A stretch of DNA of 64,000 nucleotides from CAZWSX01 sp964636985 (GCA_964636985.1 CAZWSX010000016.1:103532-167531); one strand, 5' to 3'. Shown: positions 54,801 to 63,863, counted from the stretch's first letter. Notes: generated by a model not told the origin, from the sequence alone. Translations and numbers: made by a program.

Positions 54801-57568
54801 TGCGTGAAAACGCCGTGGCATCCGTACAGCCAGCCGTCCGGTCCCCAGATGAACGTGTTCAGCGTTTCGTGCGTATCTTGATACGCCCAGCCGTCGAGCA
54901 GGATCTTGGGCTCGCCATCGGGAACGTCGTCGCCGTTGGCGTCGGCGATGAACATCAAATAGGGGGCCGCTCCGACCCACACACCGCCAAAACCGACTTC
55001 CAACCCGCTGATCAGGTTAAGGCCTTCGGCGAAGACCTTCTTTTTGTCGAACTTGCCGTCGCCATCGACGTCTTCGAAGATCAAGATGCGATCGCGCCCT
55101 TTATCTCCCTTGGCGCGAATCGGGTACTCGTAGGCCTCCGCGACCCACAGGCGGCCACGGTCGTCGAGCGCCATCGCGATCGGCTGTTTGATCTCAGGTT
55201 CGTTTGCCGCGACGACGACGGTAAAGCCGGGCGGCAGCTTCATCGCTTTGGCCGCTTCTTCAGCCGGCACGTTGCCTAGCGGATATTCGTCAAGCACAAG
55301 CTGCTGAACGGCCGGGGTGATCGGCCCAGGCTGCGAAGAAAAAAAACGAAAGTTGTCGAAGTTCACGTGCCCCCAGCCGCCCGAAACTTGATCGACCAGG
55401 CGAATGTAGATGGCCTGATTGGCGTAGGGCTTCAAGTCGACGACGTGTTGGCGCAAGTTCTCAACATTTTGTCCCGAAGTCTTATAGATGATTTTTCCCG
55501 AGTCGCTGTGGACGACTTCGACGCGGATATTTTCATGGTCGCCGCCGGCGAAGAGAAATGCCGCGTAAGGATGCGTGACGACGAAAGGGGCCGACGTCAG
55601 TGTTCCTATCGGTTGATCTCCGCCCGGGTTGTCTCCGCGAGGTTCGTAGCCGCCGATCCAGAACTCCCCTTGATGGCCGCTTTTCATATCGTTGCGGCGT
55701 TTGCTCACCGTATCGCCGCGGATCGGTTGCCCTGCGAACGCCGTTCCTTCGGCCTTCCAGTCGTCGAGGTTCCCTTTTTCGAAATCGAGGTTGAGCGCCT
55801 TGCCGTCGGCCGACTTGGGGAGTTCACCATCCATCGTCCCTAGTTGGAGATAGTCGATCCCGACCATATAGCCTTTGACGGCCTTGTCGTTCGCGCCGAC
55901 GATCTCGAAGCCCAGCTTATGTTTTCCGGCCGAGAGTTTTTGTTTGGGATAGGTCAGGCGGCCCGTTGTGATCACTTCGGGATCGTTGAAGCAGTCGATT
56001 TTTTCGGCCAACACGTTGCCATCGACGTCGATCTTCACGATCCCATAGTCGACTGCCTTGGTGAGCGCGAGGGCCAGGTCGTACTCGCCCTCTTCGGCCA
56101 CGGGGAATTCGAGTTCGAGCCGCGCGCCCGGTTTGCCGCCAGTCCACCAGATTTGCGAGTTATTGCTCCATTTGTCCTTGGTAAAACCATCCATTCCTTG
56201 TTCGCCGGCGTTGCCTGCGGTGAGCTTGGTGATCTTGAGCGTTTCGCCTTCGAAGAGATCGCCTCGCTTGCCGCTGGCGCCGGGCGCGGGGACCGATTCA
56301 ACCCGTTTGGGCTGATGCTTTTTCCATTCCGCGTCGTCGACTTTTTTTCGCTCGTGCAACAGGACGTGGCTCCCCTTCATGCCGCCGACAACAAGGTCGG
56401 GCAACTTGTCACCGTTGACGTCGTGAACGGTGATCTGCCGACCGATGCCCGAGTCGCCATCGGCGAGGTACGGTACCCAGTCGACGCCATCCTTATTGCG
56501 TTGCAAGCGGAACCAGTAGACCACCGCGCCGGCATCCCACATCGGGCTGCTGCGGTGGTGCGACCAGTAGGTTTTGCCTGTGATGATGTCCTTGAGGCCG
56601 TCGCCGTCGATATCGGCCAGCGCGACCGAGTGCAGTTCCGTGAAGACCAGGCCGTAGCGGTTCTGCGACGCCTTTTCGCCCAAGATCACGTGTTCTTCGA
56701 ACTTCGGCTCAGCCTTCGTGCCGACGTTCTCGAACCACGAGAGACCGAAGTCGTGCGCGGCGATGCTGGTGATCACATCGTTGTCGCCATCGCCATCGAC
56801 GTCGTAGACGTACATCTCGGCGCCGCCGTACTTCTTGCCGAACTGCACCTCGTGCAAGGTCCAGCGAGGAGTCTTGTCGGGGTCGGCTGGCTGCTCGAGC
56901 CATCCGCCCGGGAAAACAATGTCGATGCGCCCGTCGCTGTTCACATCGCCGACGCCGAGGCCGTGGCCGAACTTCTTGTCGGCAATCTGGGGCGAGACAA
57001 CGTGGAACGTCCACGCCTCGAATGGCTTGGTCCAATCGATCGTCGCGTAGCCAAAGTAGCCATCGCGCGTGCAGATGAGTTCGGGCTTTTCGTCGCCGAC
57101 AAGGTTGATGAAGTGGGGCGACTCGTTCGAGACCGAGTCGAAGACCTGGTGTTTCTTCCAGTGACCTGCGGGTCCCTCGCCTTTTCCCTTGCCTGGGTTT
57201 TGGTAGACGTACGCCGGCGTTCCGGGGAAGCCGACAACAAAGATGTCGCCATACTTGTCGCCATCGAAATCGTGTACCCAGGCAAAAAAGTGGTCCGCGT
57301 AAAAGTTCACGTTCTGCGGCTTGGGCGGATAAATTTCGTGCTTGGTTTCGAAGTCGGGTCCTTCAAACCAATAGGGTCCGTAAACGAGGTCGACATCGCC
57401 GTCGGCATCCAGGTCCCCTGCCCCGGCCCCTTCGGAGTAATAAACGTCGGTCAGTTGCTTGGAGCGGAAGGTGTCGATCTGTTTGTCTTGTCCGAGAACC
57501 GTGGTCGCGGCAAGTAAGAGGCCGGCGAGAAAAACCTGGCCGCCGAAGCGCGAGTATTTGTTTCGCAT
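51839..57568 (-). CDS. 1909-residue FG-GAP / PVC-type CxxCH / DUF1080 fusion protein
   Basis: A signal peptide (1-26) is followed by FG-GAP/VCBS-type calcium-binding repeats to about 420 (DLDADGDVDLV, DVDGDGDNDVI and similar). Two carbohydrate-binding-like beta domains occupy about 430-760. A membrane-bound-dehydrogenase-like propeller (TIGR02604 type, beginning around KLPPGFTVVVAANEPEIKQP) spans about 760-1150, HEAT-like repeats about 1150-1550. A PVC-type haem-binding domain follows with CQRCH at 1607-1611. DUF1080 (3-keto-disaccharide hydrolase/ConA-like) closes it from about 1735. Dehydrogenase, HEAT, CxxCH and DUF1080 are a known planctomycete series; the FG-GAP front is less usual. It is secreted and probably oxidises or hydrolyses a glycan. 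Confidence 0.92.
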   Translation of the reverse strand: MRNKYSRFGGQVFLAGLLLAATTVLGQDKQIDTFRSKQLTDVYYSEGAGAGDLDADGDVDLVYGPYWFEGPDFETKHEIYPPKPQNVNFYADHFFAWVHDFDGDKYGDIFVVGFPGTPAYVYQNPGKGKGEGPAGHWKKHQVFDSVSNESPHFINLVGDEKPELICTRDGYFGYATIDWTKPFEAWTFHVVSPQIADKKFGHGLGVGDVNSDGRIDIVFPGGWLEQPADPDKTPRWTLHEVQFGKKYGGAEMYVYDVDGDGDNDVITSIAAHDFGLSWFENVGTKAEPKFEEHVILGEKASQNRYGLVFTELHSVALADIDGDGLKDIITGKTYWSHHRSSPMWDAGAVVYWFRLQRNKDGVDWVPYLADGDSGIGRQITVHDVNGDKLPDLVVGGMKGSHVLLHERKKVDDAEWKKHQPKRVESVPAPGASGKRGDLFEGETLKITKLTAGNAGEQGMDGFTKDKWSNNSQIWWTGGKPGARLELEFPVAEEGEYDLALALTKAVDYGIVKIDVDGNVLAEKIDCFNDPEVITTGRLTYPKQKLSAGKHKLGFEIVGANDKAVKGYMVGIDYLQLGTMDGELPKSADGKALNLDFEKGNLDDWKAEGTAFAGQPIRGDTVSKRRNDMKSGHQGEFWIGGYEPRGDNPGGDQPIGTLTSAPFVVTHPYAAFLFAGGDHENIRVEVVHSDSGKIIYKTSGQNVENLRQHVVDLKPYANQAIYIRLVDQVSGGWGHVNFDNFRFFSSQPGPITPAVQQLVLDEYPLGNVPAEEAAKAMKLPPGFTVVVAANEPEIKQPIAMALDDRGRLWVAEAYEYPIRAKGDKGRDRILIFEDVDGDGKFDKKKVFAEGLNLISGLEVGFGGVWVGAAPYLMFIADANGDDVPDGEPKILLDGWAYQDTHETLNTFIWGPDGWLYGCHGVFTHSNVGKPGAPKEERQPINAGIWRYHPTRHTFEIFAHGTSNPWGVDFNDRGQAFETACVIPHLFHMIQGARYNRQAGNHFNPFTYADIETIADHRHYLGANPHGGNNKSDAAGGGHAHSGAMIYLGGTWPKGYRDQIFMNNIHGQRLNVDILKPEGSGYVGSHGPDFLLTGDRASQILNFRYGPDGNVWMIDWYDMQACHTGNPDNHDRTNGRVYKIVYGAGEGSGAKTAGVDLSKLNDLQLAELVLHNNDWYVRHARKVLQHRAATGKIDPKATEALAKIAVSHEDETRRLRALWALHVTGGLTSELTDRLLADTSPYVRGWTIQTSFELGAEKLTEARLNQLVTMAKNDPSPVVRLYLASAAQKVAPANRWSLVEALTAHREDASDHNLPLMYWYAAEPLAEVDGRRAIALALRAGEGIPMLRDFMLRRIGSGDGSASLSLLLEGLKDANSADAQQTFLDALLAGVRGRRRIAAPTGWKTAYTKLSQSSDPAVRGKADALGVAFGDPAALKLMRNIAASAQGETVNRRRAIEALLAAKDPDLPGVLLALLDHSELRAIALSGLAQYSAPQTAERIIAAYSQLGAEEKRLALATLSARAKTAAAMLVAISDKKIPSTDLSADLARQLSFLKDKEVDELLSKTWGAVRETSADKVKQIAEYKKLVQDSASSDADVMLGRTLFAKTCQRCHTLYGKGAKIGPDLTGSNRRDIDYLLTNIVDPSAVMAKEYQTSVVELEDGRVVTGILKSEDAKSVTVQTAEALLVIPKDEISERELSPQSMMPEDQLRQFSHQELRSLVAYLRDSQQSPFLATPENATTLFDGKSLKGWSGEDGLWRVENGEIIGSAPRGLKENEFLISDLAAGDFHLTVEVLLKNNAGNSGIQFRSTPHEHGVRGYQADVGVGWWGKLYEEDGRALLWDRSGEQHVKPSQWNTYEIIASGSKIQTKINGQLCVDLDDPKGEKRGVFALQLHSGGPTEVRFRNLKLEVK

Positions 57569-57767
57569 AGTCGCAGTTCCCCAGACCGAATTCCGAGCAG
57601 TTAGACTCAGTCCCCAGAGATTAGTAACCAGAGAGATGGGCGAATGTCTAACCTAAAAGCACCGATAAGGGAGCAGTCTAGAGCACCTAACCCCTGCTGG
57701 CCATGAGAAATAGCTCGGTCGGCATGATGTTTTTTACCGGCCTGTTTGGCCTTGAAGGAAGAGTTCT

Positions 57768-58661
57768 ATGATCCTGCGAAGCGCTTCTCGCTATTGGTCG
57801 ATCGTTTTGATGGCCGTTGTTTGCCAACTTCCAATGTTGGCGTCAGCGGCGGATCCGATTGTGAAGACCGACGTCGTCTACGCCAGCCCCGACGGAACCG
57901 ACGTCAAACTCGACTTCGTTCGTCCCGATGGCGAGGGCCCGTTTCCGCTCGCCGTCTTTATTCACGGAGGCGGTTGGATTGGCGGGACCTACAAGGAGTT
58001 CGCCAATCAACAAAAGACCTTCGCTGGCTTCGGCATCGCCACGGCAGCGGTGCAGTATCGGTTCATTCCCAAACATCAGCATCCGGCGCAGCTCGACGAC
58101 ATCACGGCGGCGATTCGCTTCCTCTCCAAGAACAAGGCCGAGTATCACGTCGACCCCGACCGTATCGCGCTGATGGGCGGCTCGGCCGGCGGACACCTTT
58201 CGCTCTTGATGGGGTTGGCTCGCCCGGTCGGTAAGGGAGACGACGGCTACCGCATCCGGGGCATCGTGAACATCTTTGGCCCGACCGACCTGCGGAACTT
58301 TGCTTCGACGGCCGAGGGAGACAAACTCCTCAAAGCCGCAGCCGGAAGAGACTCCGCGGGGCTGGTCGACGCCCTCACGGGAACAACCGACCGCAAAGCC
58401 AAAATCTGTGCGGAGGCATCGCCCATCACGTACGTCAACAAAGAATCGCCGCCCGTCCTGACGATCCACGGCTCGGCCGACGACCTGGTGCCCCTGTCGC
58501 AAGGGGAACAACTCCACGCGGCCCTTAAAGAAGCAGGCGTCTACGAGAAGCTAATTGTGATCAAAGACGGAAACCACAACCCCGCCGGCTGGGACCCCGT
58601 CGCCTTCGGCGAGTCGATGGCGGAAGCGAAGATTCACTTGACGCGGTGGTTGAGGAAGTAG
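57768..58661 (+). CDS. Secreted alpha/beta hydrolase (esterase/peptidase-like)
   Basis: 297 residues with a signal peptide ending ASA. The hormone-sensitive-lipase-type oxyanion motif HGGGW lies at 66-70 and the nucleophile elbow GGSAGGH places Ser at 139; IHGSADDLVP near 234-243 has the Asp, and GNHN near 269-272 the His. The likely activity is an acetyl-esterase or related carboxylic-ester hydrolase on extracellular polymers. It is divergent from the 1909-residue gene, so it may be co-regulated with that cluster, and convergent with the ATP-grasp-like gene. Confidence 0.9.
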   Translation: MILRSASRYWSIVLMAVVCQLPMLASAADPIVKTDVVYASPDGTDVKLDFVRPDGEGPFPLAVFIHGGGWIGGTYKEFANQQKTFAGFGIATAAVQYRFIPKHQHPAQLDDITAAIRFLSKNKAEYHVDPDRIALMGGSAGGHLSLLMGLARPVGKGDDGYRIRGIVNIFGPTDLRNFASTAEGDKLLKAAAGRDSAGLVDALTGTTDRKAKICAEASPITYVNKESPPVLTIHGSADDLVPLSQGEQLHAALKEAGVYEKLIVIKDGNHNPAGWDPVAFGESMAEAKIHLTRWLRK

Positions 58662-58678
58662 GGGCGCTCAAGAATTGC

Positions 58679-59530
58679 CTAGAGCGGTCCACCCAAGGTA
58701 TCGCCGCGGATTGTGGTTTGCCGCCCTTGCAAACGCGAGGCGACAAACTTAAAAACCGCTTCGTGGGCTGTCCCAGCAGCAGCCCCCGGACCTGCTTCCA
58801 GGAACCACCAATGTCCGTGTTGGTCGCGGATGAAGTCCGCCGCGACGAGTCTTGACTGAAAGACTTCGCCGATTCGTGCAGCCATTTCCCGAATCAGGCG
58901 CAGGTCGTCGTCCGATGGAGGGAAGGCTGCCGGCGAAGGAATAACATGCATGTAGTGGAAGGACCAAGCCACCGGTTCCTGGTCGACTATCCACGTCCGA
59001 ACTTCTTGCGGCGCGTTGCCGAACATGAATTGTCCGGCAACGGCAAAGTCGATCCATTGCCGTGCTAAGAGGGGAATGTCCCATCCGAAGGCGCGCCGCA
59101 ACAGTTCCGCTTCGTCGTGGAGTTCTTCGGCTGTGTCGACCCTGGATTGCTCACCCCCGCGCTTCCAGGACGAAGTTTGAGTCCTCACAAAGAGCGGGAA
59201 TACGAGGTCAGTGGGGAGCGGATCATCTAGGCCAAGAATCCATGTCTTCGGTGTAGGAACATTCACTCCGCGCGCGGCCAACTCACATAGAACGGTATCC
59301 AACCGAACCAAAACTTCCCGATGTTCTGGACGGTCGGCCAAGTGAGGCAAATTCCCGACCTGCGCCTTGTAGTCCTCGGCCCCGTTCTGGTAACCGAAAA
59401 GAAAGCCTTCATCGCCATGTGAGGCTTTCGAAAGTTCGACTGCCCCGAGTTCAACCAACCATTGGAACCGGCGATCGCCGCGCTTTTCGGCATAGCCAAG
59501 ATCGCGGGCATCGTAGAAGAGTTTCGTCAT
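58679..59530 (-). CDS. ATP-grasp-like protein
   Basis: 283 residues from ATG 59530; the longer reading from 59686 begins in unrelated sequence. No signal peptide. An ATP-grasp-like C-terminus is suggested by the Lys/Arg segment FVRTQTSSWKRGGEQS (nucleotide-binding loop), RLVAADFIRDQHGHWWFLEAGPGAAAGT (metal-binding Asp/Glu region) and the order of strands. These enzymes link carboxylates to amines or thiols using ATP. The substrate is unknown. It follows the anchored chimera gene by 26 bases on the same strand. Confidence 0.6.
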   Translation of the reverse strand: MTKLFYDARDLGYAEKRGDRRFQWLVELGAVELSKASHGDEGFLFGYQNGAEDYKAQVGNLPHLADRPEHREVLVRLDTVLCELAARGVNVPTPKTWILGLDDPLPTDLVFPLFVRTQTSSWKRGGEQSRVDTAEELHDEAELLRRAFGWDIPLLARQWIDFAVAGQFMFGNAPQEVRTWIVDQEPVAWSFHYMHVIPSPAAFPPSDDDLRLIREMAARIGEVFQSRLVAADFIRDQHGHWWFLEAGPGAAAGTAHEAVFKFVASRLQGRQTTIRGDTLGGPL

Positions 59531-59556
59531 GCGAGGCAAATGGTTAGTGCAGCAGG

Positions 59557-60063
59557 TCATTCCACCGGTATCAGGCCAACTGACACCACTAAATCCTTTC
59601 GTGTTCGCAACGTCGCAACCGGCTGAGATTCGTAACGAACCGGAACGACGATGCCGCCATATCCCTCCGCTTCGACGTGAACCCATGCCCGCCTCAGATG
59701 TGCGTTTGGCGTGGGCCGTTGGTAGTTGGCACCCGTCGTGAACTCGTAGTCGATGACCACCGCACCGTCGGCATCGGTCGTGCCACGGTTCTCGTCACGA
59801 ACACGAACCTTCGGATCGTACTCGTCGTTCCCTTCTTCGAGGGATTTGAAGTCAGTTAAAGGGGCTGCTCCAAAGATCCCGACGCGAGCATTCGCAATCG
59901 GCTTTCCGTGAACAGCGTCGAAAACGAGCACGCGCACGGGAAATCGAATGCTTCCACTAGAGGCCCACTGGGGCACAGGCAACAAGAGTGCCACGACGAC
60001 GCCGATGCCCGCAATAAGAACCAGCAACTCAACGAGCGTTGGTTTTCGTAATTGCCATCCCAT
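59557..60063 (-). CDS. Prepilin-leader / transthyretin-like chimera
   Basis: 168 residues from ATG 60063. The N-terminus, RKPTLVELLVLIAGIGVVVALLLP, is very close to the DUF1559 leader and helix (GFTLIELLVVIAIIGVLVALLLP), but Lys-Pro stands where the cleavage Gly-Phe should be. A signal-anchor reading is therefore more likely than prepilin processing. The rest is a carboxypeptidase-regulatory/transthyretin-like beta domain (VRVLVFDAVHGKPIANARVGIFGA, TDADGAVVIDYEF). It looks like a fusion of a prepilin leader with a surface beta domain. Function unknown. Confidence 0.65.
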   Translation of the reverse strand: MGWQLRKPTLVELLVLIAGIGVVVALLLPVPQWASSGSIRFPVRVLVFDAVHGKPIANARVGIFGAAPLTDFKSLEEGNDEYDPKVRVRDENRGTTDADGAVVIDYEFTTGANYQRPTPNAHLRRAWVHVEAEGYGGIVVPVRYESQPVATLRTRKDLVVSVGLIPVE

Positions 60064-60503
60064 GCCGATCTTGCCTTTAAGCAAGCAGAAGATGAGACGA
60101 GAGAATTGCTACAGAAAACGAAAACAAAAGTTCGACTCGCAATTCTCTATCATAGAATTGCCATCCCTTGGTCGTCGCCGTTAGGCTCAAGGCATGAGCG
60201 ACTCTCTTGACTGCCGTTTTCTTTACCCCCTGAACCTCCATGAAACAACAACGCCCTAACAACCATTTGAAGAGATTGCTGGGGCTTAGTTCGGAGCGAG
60301 GGGCAGGGTTTCGCTCGGATGAGTCATCAAGGTACCGGCCTCGCAAGCGGAATCAAATTCTCCGCTGTAATGAGGTATCGCCTTAATTCCTAAGCGCTGG
60401 TGGAAGTGCGTTGGCAATCTCGAAAATTGTGTAGCGAGACAGGATTGGTCCTTAGATCAAGAACAACGACGGACAGCAGCATGAACTGCCACTCCCTGCG
60501 ACC
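60064..60503. other. Gene-free region upstream of the chimera gene
   Basis: 440 bases. A minus-strand ORF (60077-60346, 89 codons) has no ribosome-binding site or recognisable product. No hairpin or promoter pair was found that I can defend. Confidence 0.35.
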
Positions 60504-60746
60504 CTAAGCGGCATCGAACCATCTTCGTTGCTCAGTGATTTTAGTAATCGCTGCTTGGCACTCTCTAGGAGCGAGAAAAACGCTGTCCGGACACGGTTTC
60601 ATATTTGCCCTCATGATCAGCGGACCCGAACCGGATTGCACCTGAACTTGGATGGAGTACGACACGCCATTGACGGCAACCCGACTTCCTTCGTGTTGTC
60701 GTAACGTCCGTGTTTCATCGCCGGTCAAGTCAGCCAATAGGTTCAT
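60504..60746 (-). CDS. Small hypothetical protein
   Basis: 80 residues from ATG 60746. No family recognised; no membrane segment. It has a GAGAAG sequence seven bases upstream of the ATG. Length and lack of homology keep confidence low. Base composition is somewhat lower in GC than the large genes around it. Confidence 0.4.
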   Translation of the reverse strand: MNLLADLTGDETRTLRQHEGSRVAVNGVSYSIQVQVQSGSGPLIMRANMKPCPDSVFLAPRECQAAITKITEQRRWFDAA

Positions 60747-61020
60747 GCTTCTTCTCTTAAGTTGGAGCGAGAGGTATGGATTCGCCCGACCAGTGTTCAA
60801 TAAACCAATTGGGAGGCCAAGGTCGAGAAATGCAAAGCCCTCAGATGATCGTGTGAGCCAGCTTTGTGTATGACGAATTCTTTCAGACGGAATGCGAGCG
60901 AAACTACCGTTCCTTTTTGACCGTAGAACTTGGGACGTAGATGCGTCTACCGCCCCCTTTTTCGAAGTTTTAGTCGAGAAAGGACGAGTTGTAAGTCCTT
61001 AAATAGCAGTGGTTTAAGAG

Positions 61021-61093
<73 letters not shown>

Positions 61094-61251
61094 CTAGAGC
61101 GATCAATACGAGCAGTCAACAATACCTTGCAGTCCCCGCCGTTTGGGGCGAATTTTGAATGCTAAGAGGGGGTCTGAGGATTGTCAACGCCACTACCGGC
61201 GATGCCAAACCTCTCCCGCCATGCTCGATACGAATTTTGAGGAGCCTTCCC

Positions 61252-61524
61252 ATGATGGGCGATCTGCGTGATGCTCGGCTGATTTACCTCAAGGGAGGCT
61301 TGTTCCTCGCAACGGGCATCTTTGCGACGGTCCTTTTGCTGGTCGAATCGCCTGCCATTCGGACCGCGGTCCTGCTGGCCATCGCCATTTGGTCGTTTTG
61401 CCGGGCGTACTACTTCGCGTTCTACGTGATCGAAAAGTATGTCGACCCAACCTATCGGTTCGCCGGTTTGGGCGATTTTTTCCTGTACCTTGTGGGGCGG
61501 CGTAAGGGACGATCGAGCCCCTAA
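61252..61524 (+). CDS. Small two-helix membrane protein
   Basis: 90 residues from ATG 61252 (a second ATG follows directly), with GAGGAG eight bases upstream. Two hydrophobic helices (about 18-37 and 44-60) are joined by a short loop, and the C-terminus is basic. No family recognised. It lies next to the tRNA and precedes a secreted-protein gene on the same strand by 222 bases. Confidence 0.7.
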   Translation: MMGDLRDARLIYLKGGLFLATGIFATVLLLVESPAIRTAVLLAIAIWSFCRAYYFAFYVIEKYVDPTYRFAGLGDFFLYLVGRRKGRSSP

Positions 61525-61746
61525 TCTGGCTCTGTGGTCGCCGACTAGTCGTCTTGACAATGGCTTATCTGTGGGCGAACTTCCGAGTAATCCAAAGTCG
61601 GAATCCCCTCCACAATTGGGGCCATTGGACACGCCGATCTTGAAAAAACAGTTCGGCAACGACGTCCTGAACTTGTCACACCGCGACCCGGCATCCGCTC
61701 ACATTCAGATGCTTTTGGGGTCGTTACGCATTGGAAGGAAACCGTG

Positions 61747-63663
61747 ATGTTGTTTCGACGCCTCTTCGCCTTCCCTGGCCGGCACTTCGTATTGCGCCTC
61801 GTAATTCCCATCATCGCGCTCGTGGCCGGGGGAATCTCGGCTTCGCAGGGGGCGGAGCCTCCCTTGGAGTTGCGGCTCCCAGCGAACACGATCTTTTCCG
61901 TCTCAGGCGACAACATGAAGCAGGCCTGGACCGAGCTCAATCGCACCCAACTGGGCATTAGCTGGTTTGGCCCGCATTTCGATCCGCTGCGCAAGGCCCT
62001 GGCCAAGGCCGAAATGCCGAGCATGCTCCACCTTCGCCCGTGGTTTGGCTTTGACTGGGACGAACTTAAGGATGTCGATTCCGAGGCCGCCTTCGTTCTG
62101 ATCCCCAACGGCGACGAGTTGGGTGCTGTGTGGTGGTTCGGCCGCGACCCGAAGGCGAAACATGTCGAAAAGCTCCGCGCGAGCATGGCCGACTACTGGG
62201 AAAAAAAGAATAAACTGGTCCCCGTAACGGGAAAGTTCGGCGATGCCGAGTGGCTGAGCTACGTGGCTAAAAAGGGAGACGATCCCAAGACCAAGGCGAT
62301 TGGTGCCGTGTGGGTCGTCGGCAAGACAGGCGTTTACGCAGCCGGCAATTTTTCGACAGCCGATTCGCTTGCCAAATCGCTTGTCGACGAGAAGATCGCG
62401 CTCGCGGCCGCACCAGGGATGAAAACCGCGCTCGAAGCGATGTATGCCGGCGATGCAGCTCCCGCGCGAATTCGAATTTTGGCTCGCCCTCTCGAAATCG
62501 CCGGCGTTCTGCAAAAGACACTGAACAAGAAAGAAGACGAAGCCCGCGCCGAAGCCGAAGCGAAAGCGAAGGCCGAAGGGAAGGCACCCAAGAAGGGCAA
62601 AAAGAAAAGCGACTTTGTCGGTGCGTTGAAAAAGCAGGGCGGCGAAAGCATTCAAGCCATCGGCCTCCGATTCGACGTGACCCCCGATCAAGAGGAGGAA
62701 GTTCATGCCGCCGGCATCGTCGTGCTGAAGCGGCCTCTCAAGGGCGGGGCAAAGATCCTCGACTTGAAGCCGACCACGCACCCGGAGATCCCCGAGTACA
62801 TTCCCAACGATATGGGGTACGCGGTTAAGTCGGGGCTGGCCTTCAAGATGCTGATCGACGCCTTCGGAGCCATCTTGGAAGAAGCCCTAGGCGAAGGGGA
62901 CGTTCTCAATCAGGTTCTCGACGGGCTGCGCGACGACCAGAATGGCCCGCGATTGGACTTGCGCAAAACCGTCTTCAGCGAGATTGGAGACAACCTTCTG
63001 ATGTTCGCCGACGGTAAGAATCCGCCTGATCGCCGAACTTCGGCGATCCGCCGGGCGAGCTTGATTCCGGTGAAGGACCCGGTCCCCGTCAGCAAGGCTG
63101 CCGAACGACTTTGGGGAACCGACGACAACGTCACCAAGAAGAAAGTCGATGGCAACACGGTGTACACCGTTGGCGCAGCCCTTTCGATGTTCAGTCGAAC
63201 TGATTTGCGGGCCGCCTCAGTTTGGATGGAGGAAAAGCTACTGGCCCTAGGGAATGACAGCAAATTCTATTTCCACGCCTTTGGGCCAGTCCCTGCCAAC
63301 CCTTTGGCCAAAGACCCGGAGTTCAAGCGGATCGATGCCTGGTGGGCCAAGGTCGAAACCCCAGAGACGTGCGCGTACGCCTATTTCGATCCCGAGCACC
63401 TGTTGGGCAACGCCTACCAAGCGGTCCTTGACGCCAAAGAACTTAAAGACGACAAGGGACGGCCGCTTCCAGAACACCCAGCCACGCCGCTGATTCGCTT
63501 CCTGCTTCTCGGCGACTTCGAAGTGAAAAAGGCGCTAGAGCCCAGCACTTTGCCAACCGCCGACAAATTCATGTCCCACTGGAAGGTAACCGGCTTCACG
63601 CTGGCAAACACGAAGGACGGCCTCCAACTCGATATGGTTTGGTTAGGCAATCCGAAGAAGTAA
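61747..63663 (+). CDS. Secreted protein of unknown function
   Basis: 638 residues from ATG 61747 (GTG one codon earlier is possible); GGAAGGAA lies nine bases upstream. A signal peptide covers the first ~37 residues and ends near ASQGAE. The mature part shows Trp/Phe-rich segments and an Ala/Lys/Glu-rich helical linker near 258-298 (AEAEAKAKAEGKAPKKGKKK). No catalytic motif and no family recognised; the overall size and plan are common for planctomycete envelope proteins. No gene follows on the strand for about 190 bases. Confidence 0.8.
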   Translation: MLFRRLFAFPGRHFVLRLVIPIIALVAGGISASQGAEPPLELRLPANTIFSVSGDNMKQAWTELNRTQLGISWFGPHFDPLRKALAKAEMPSMLHLRPWFGFDWDELKDVDSEAAFVLIPNGDELGAVWWFGRDPKAKHVEKLRASMADYWEKKNKLVPVTGKFGDAEWLSYVAKKGDDPKTKAIGAVWVVGKTGVYAAGNFSTADSLAKSLVDEKIALAAAPGMKTALEAMYAGDAAPARIRILARPLEIAGVLQKTLNKKEDEARAEAEAKAKAEGKAPKKGKKKSDFVGALKKQGGESIQAIGLRFDVTPDQEEEVHAAGIVVLKRPLKGGAKILDLKPTTHPEIPEYIPNDMGYAVKSGLAFKMLIDAFGAILEEALGEGDVLNQVLDGLRDDQNGPRLDLRKTVFSEIGDNLLMFADGKNPPDRRTSAIRRASLIPVKDPVPVSKAAERLWGTDDNVTKKKVDGNTVYTVGAALSMFSRTDLRAASVWMEEKLLALGNDSKFYFHAFGPVPANPLAKDPEFKRIDAWWAKVETPETCAYAYFDPEHLLGNAYQAVLDAKELKDDKGRPLPEHPATPLIRFLLLGDFEVKKALEPSTLPTADKFMSHWKVTGFTLANTKDGLQLDMVWLGNPKK

Positions 63664-63796
63664 GCGGGGATCGAGTGGTGCACGACCGGATACGTTGTTC
63701 TACGAATTCGCTCTGCCATGGTTTTGCCTGACAGAAGCGAGCGTGGGAATACCACCAACTCACTCATCATCTTTTTCTAGGTAGGCGTAGCTTGGG

Positions 63797-63863
63797 ACTA
63801 TTTGATATCTCAAATAGTTCTTATCATCGTGTCATCCCAACGTTTTCCGAAGTGGATGACACG
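63797..63863. promoter_or_regulatory. Two adjacent palindromes upstream of a short ORF
   Basis: A perfect 9-bp inverted repeat, ACTATTTGA with TCAAATAGT around TATC, lies at 63797-63818. A second, 10-bp, CGTGTCATCC with GGATGACACG and a 16-base loop, lies at 63828-63863. Both are perfect. They look like operator or transcript-folding elements; their right end overlaps the start of the short ORF. Confidence 0.45.

Noticed and set aside
55844..57517. 557-codon ORF on the plus strand
   Set aside because: Antisense to the FG-GAP part of the 1909-residue gene; the periodic Asp codons of those repeats create a long open frame by chance.
60077..60346. 89-codon minus-strand ORF
   Set aside because: No ribosome-binding site, unusual composition, and it overlaps the start region of the chimera gene.
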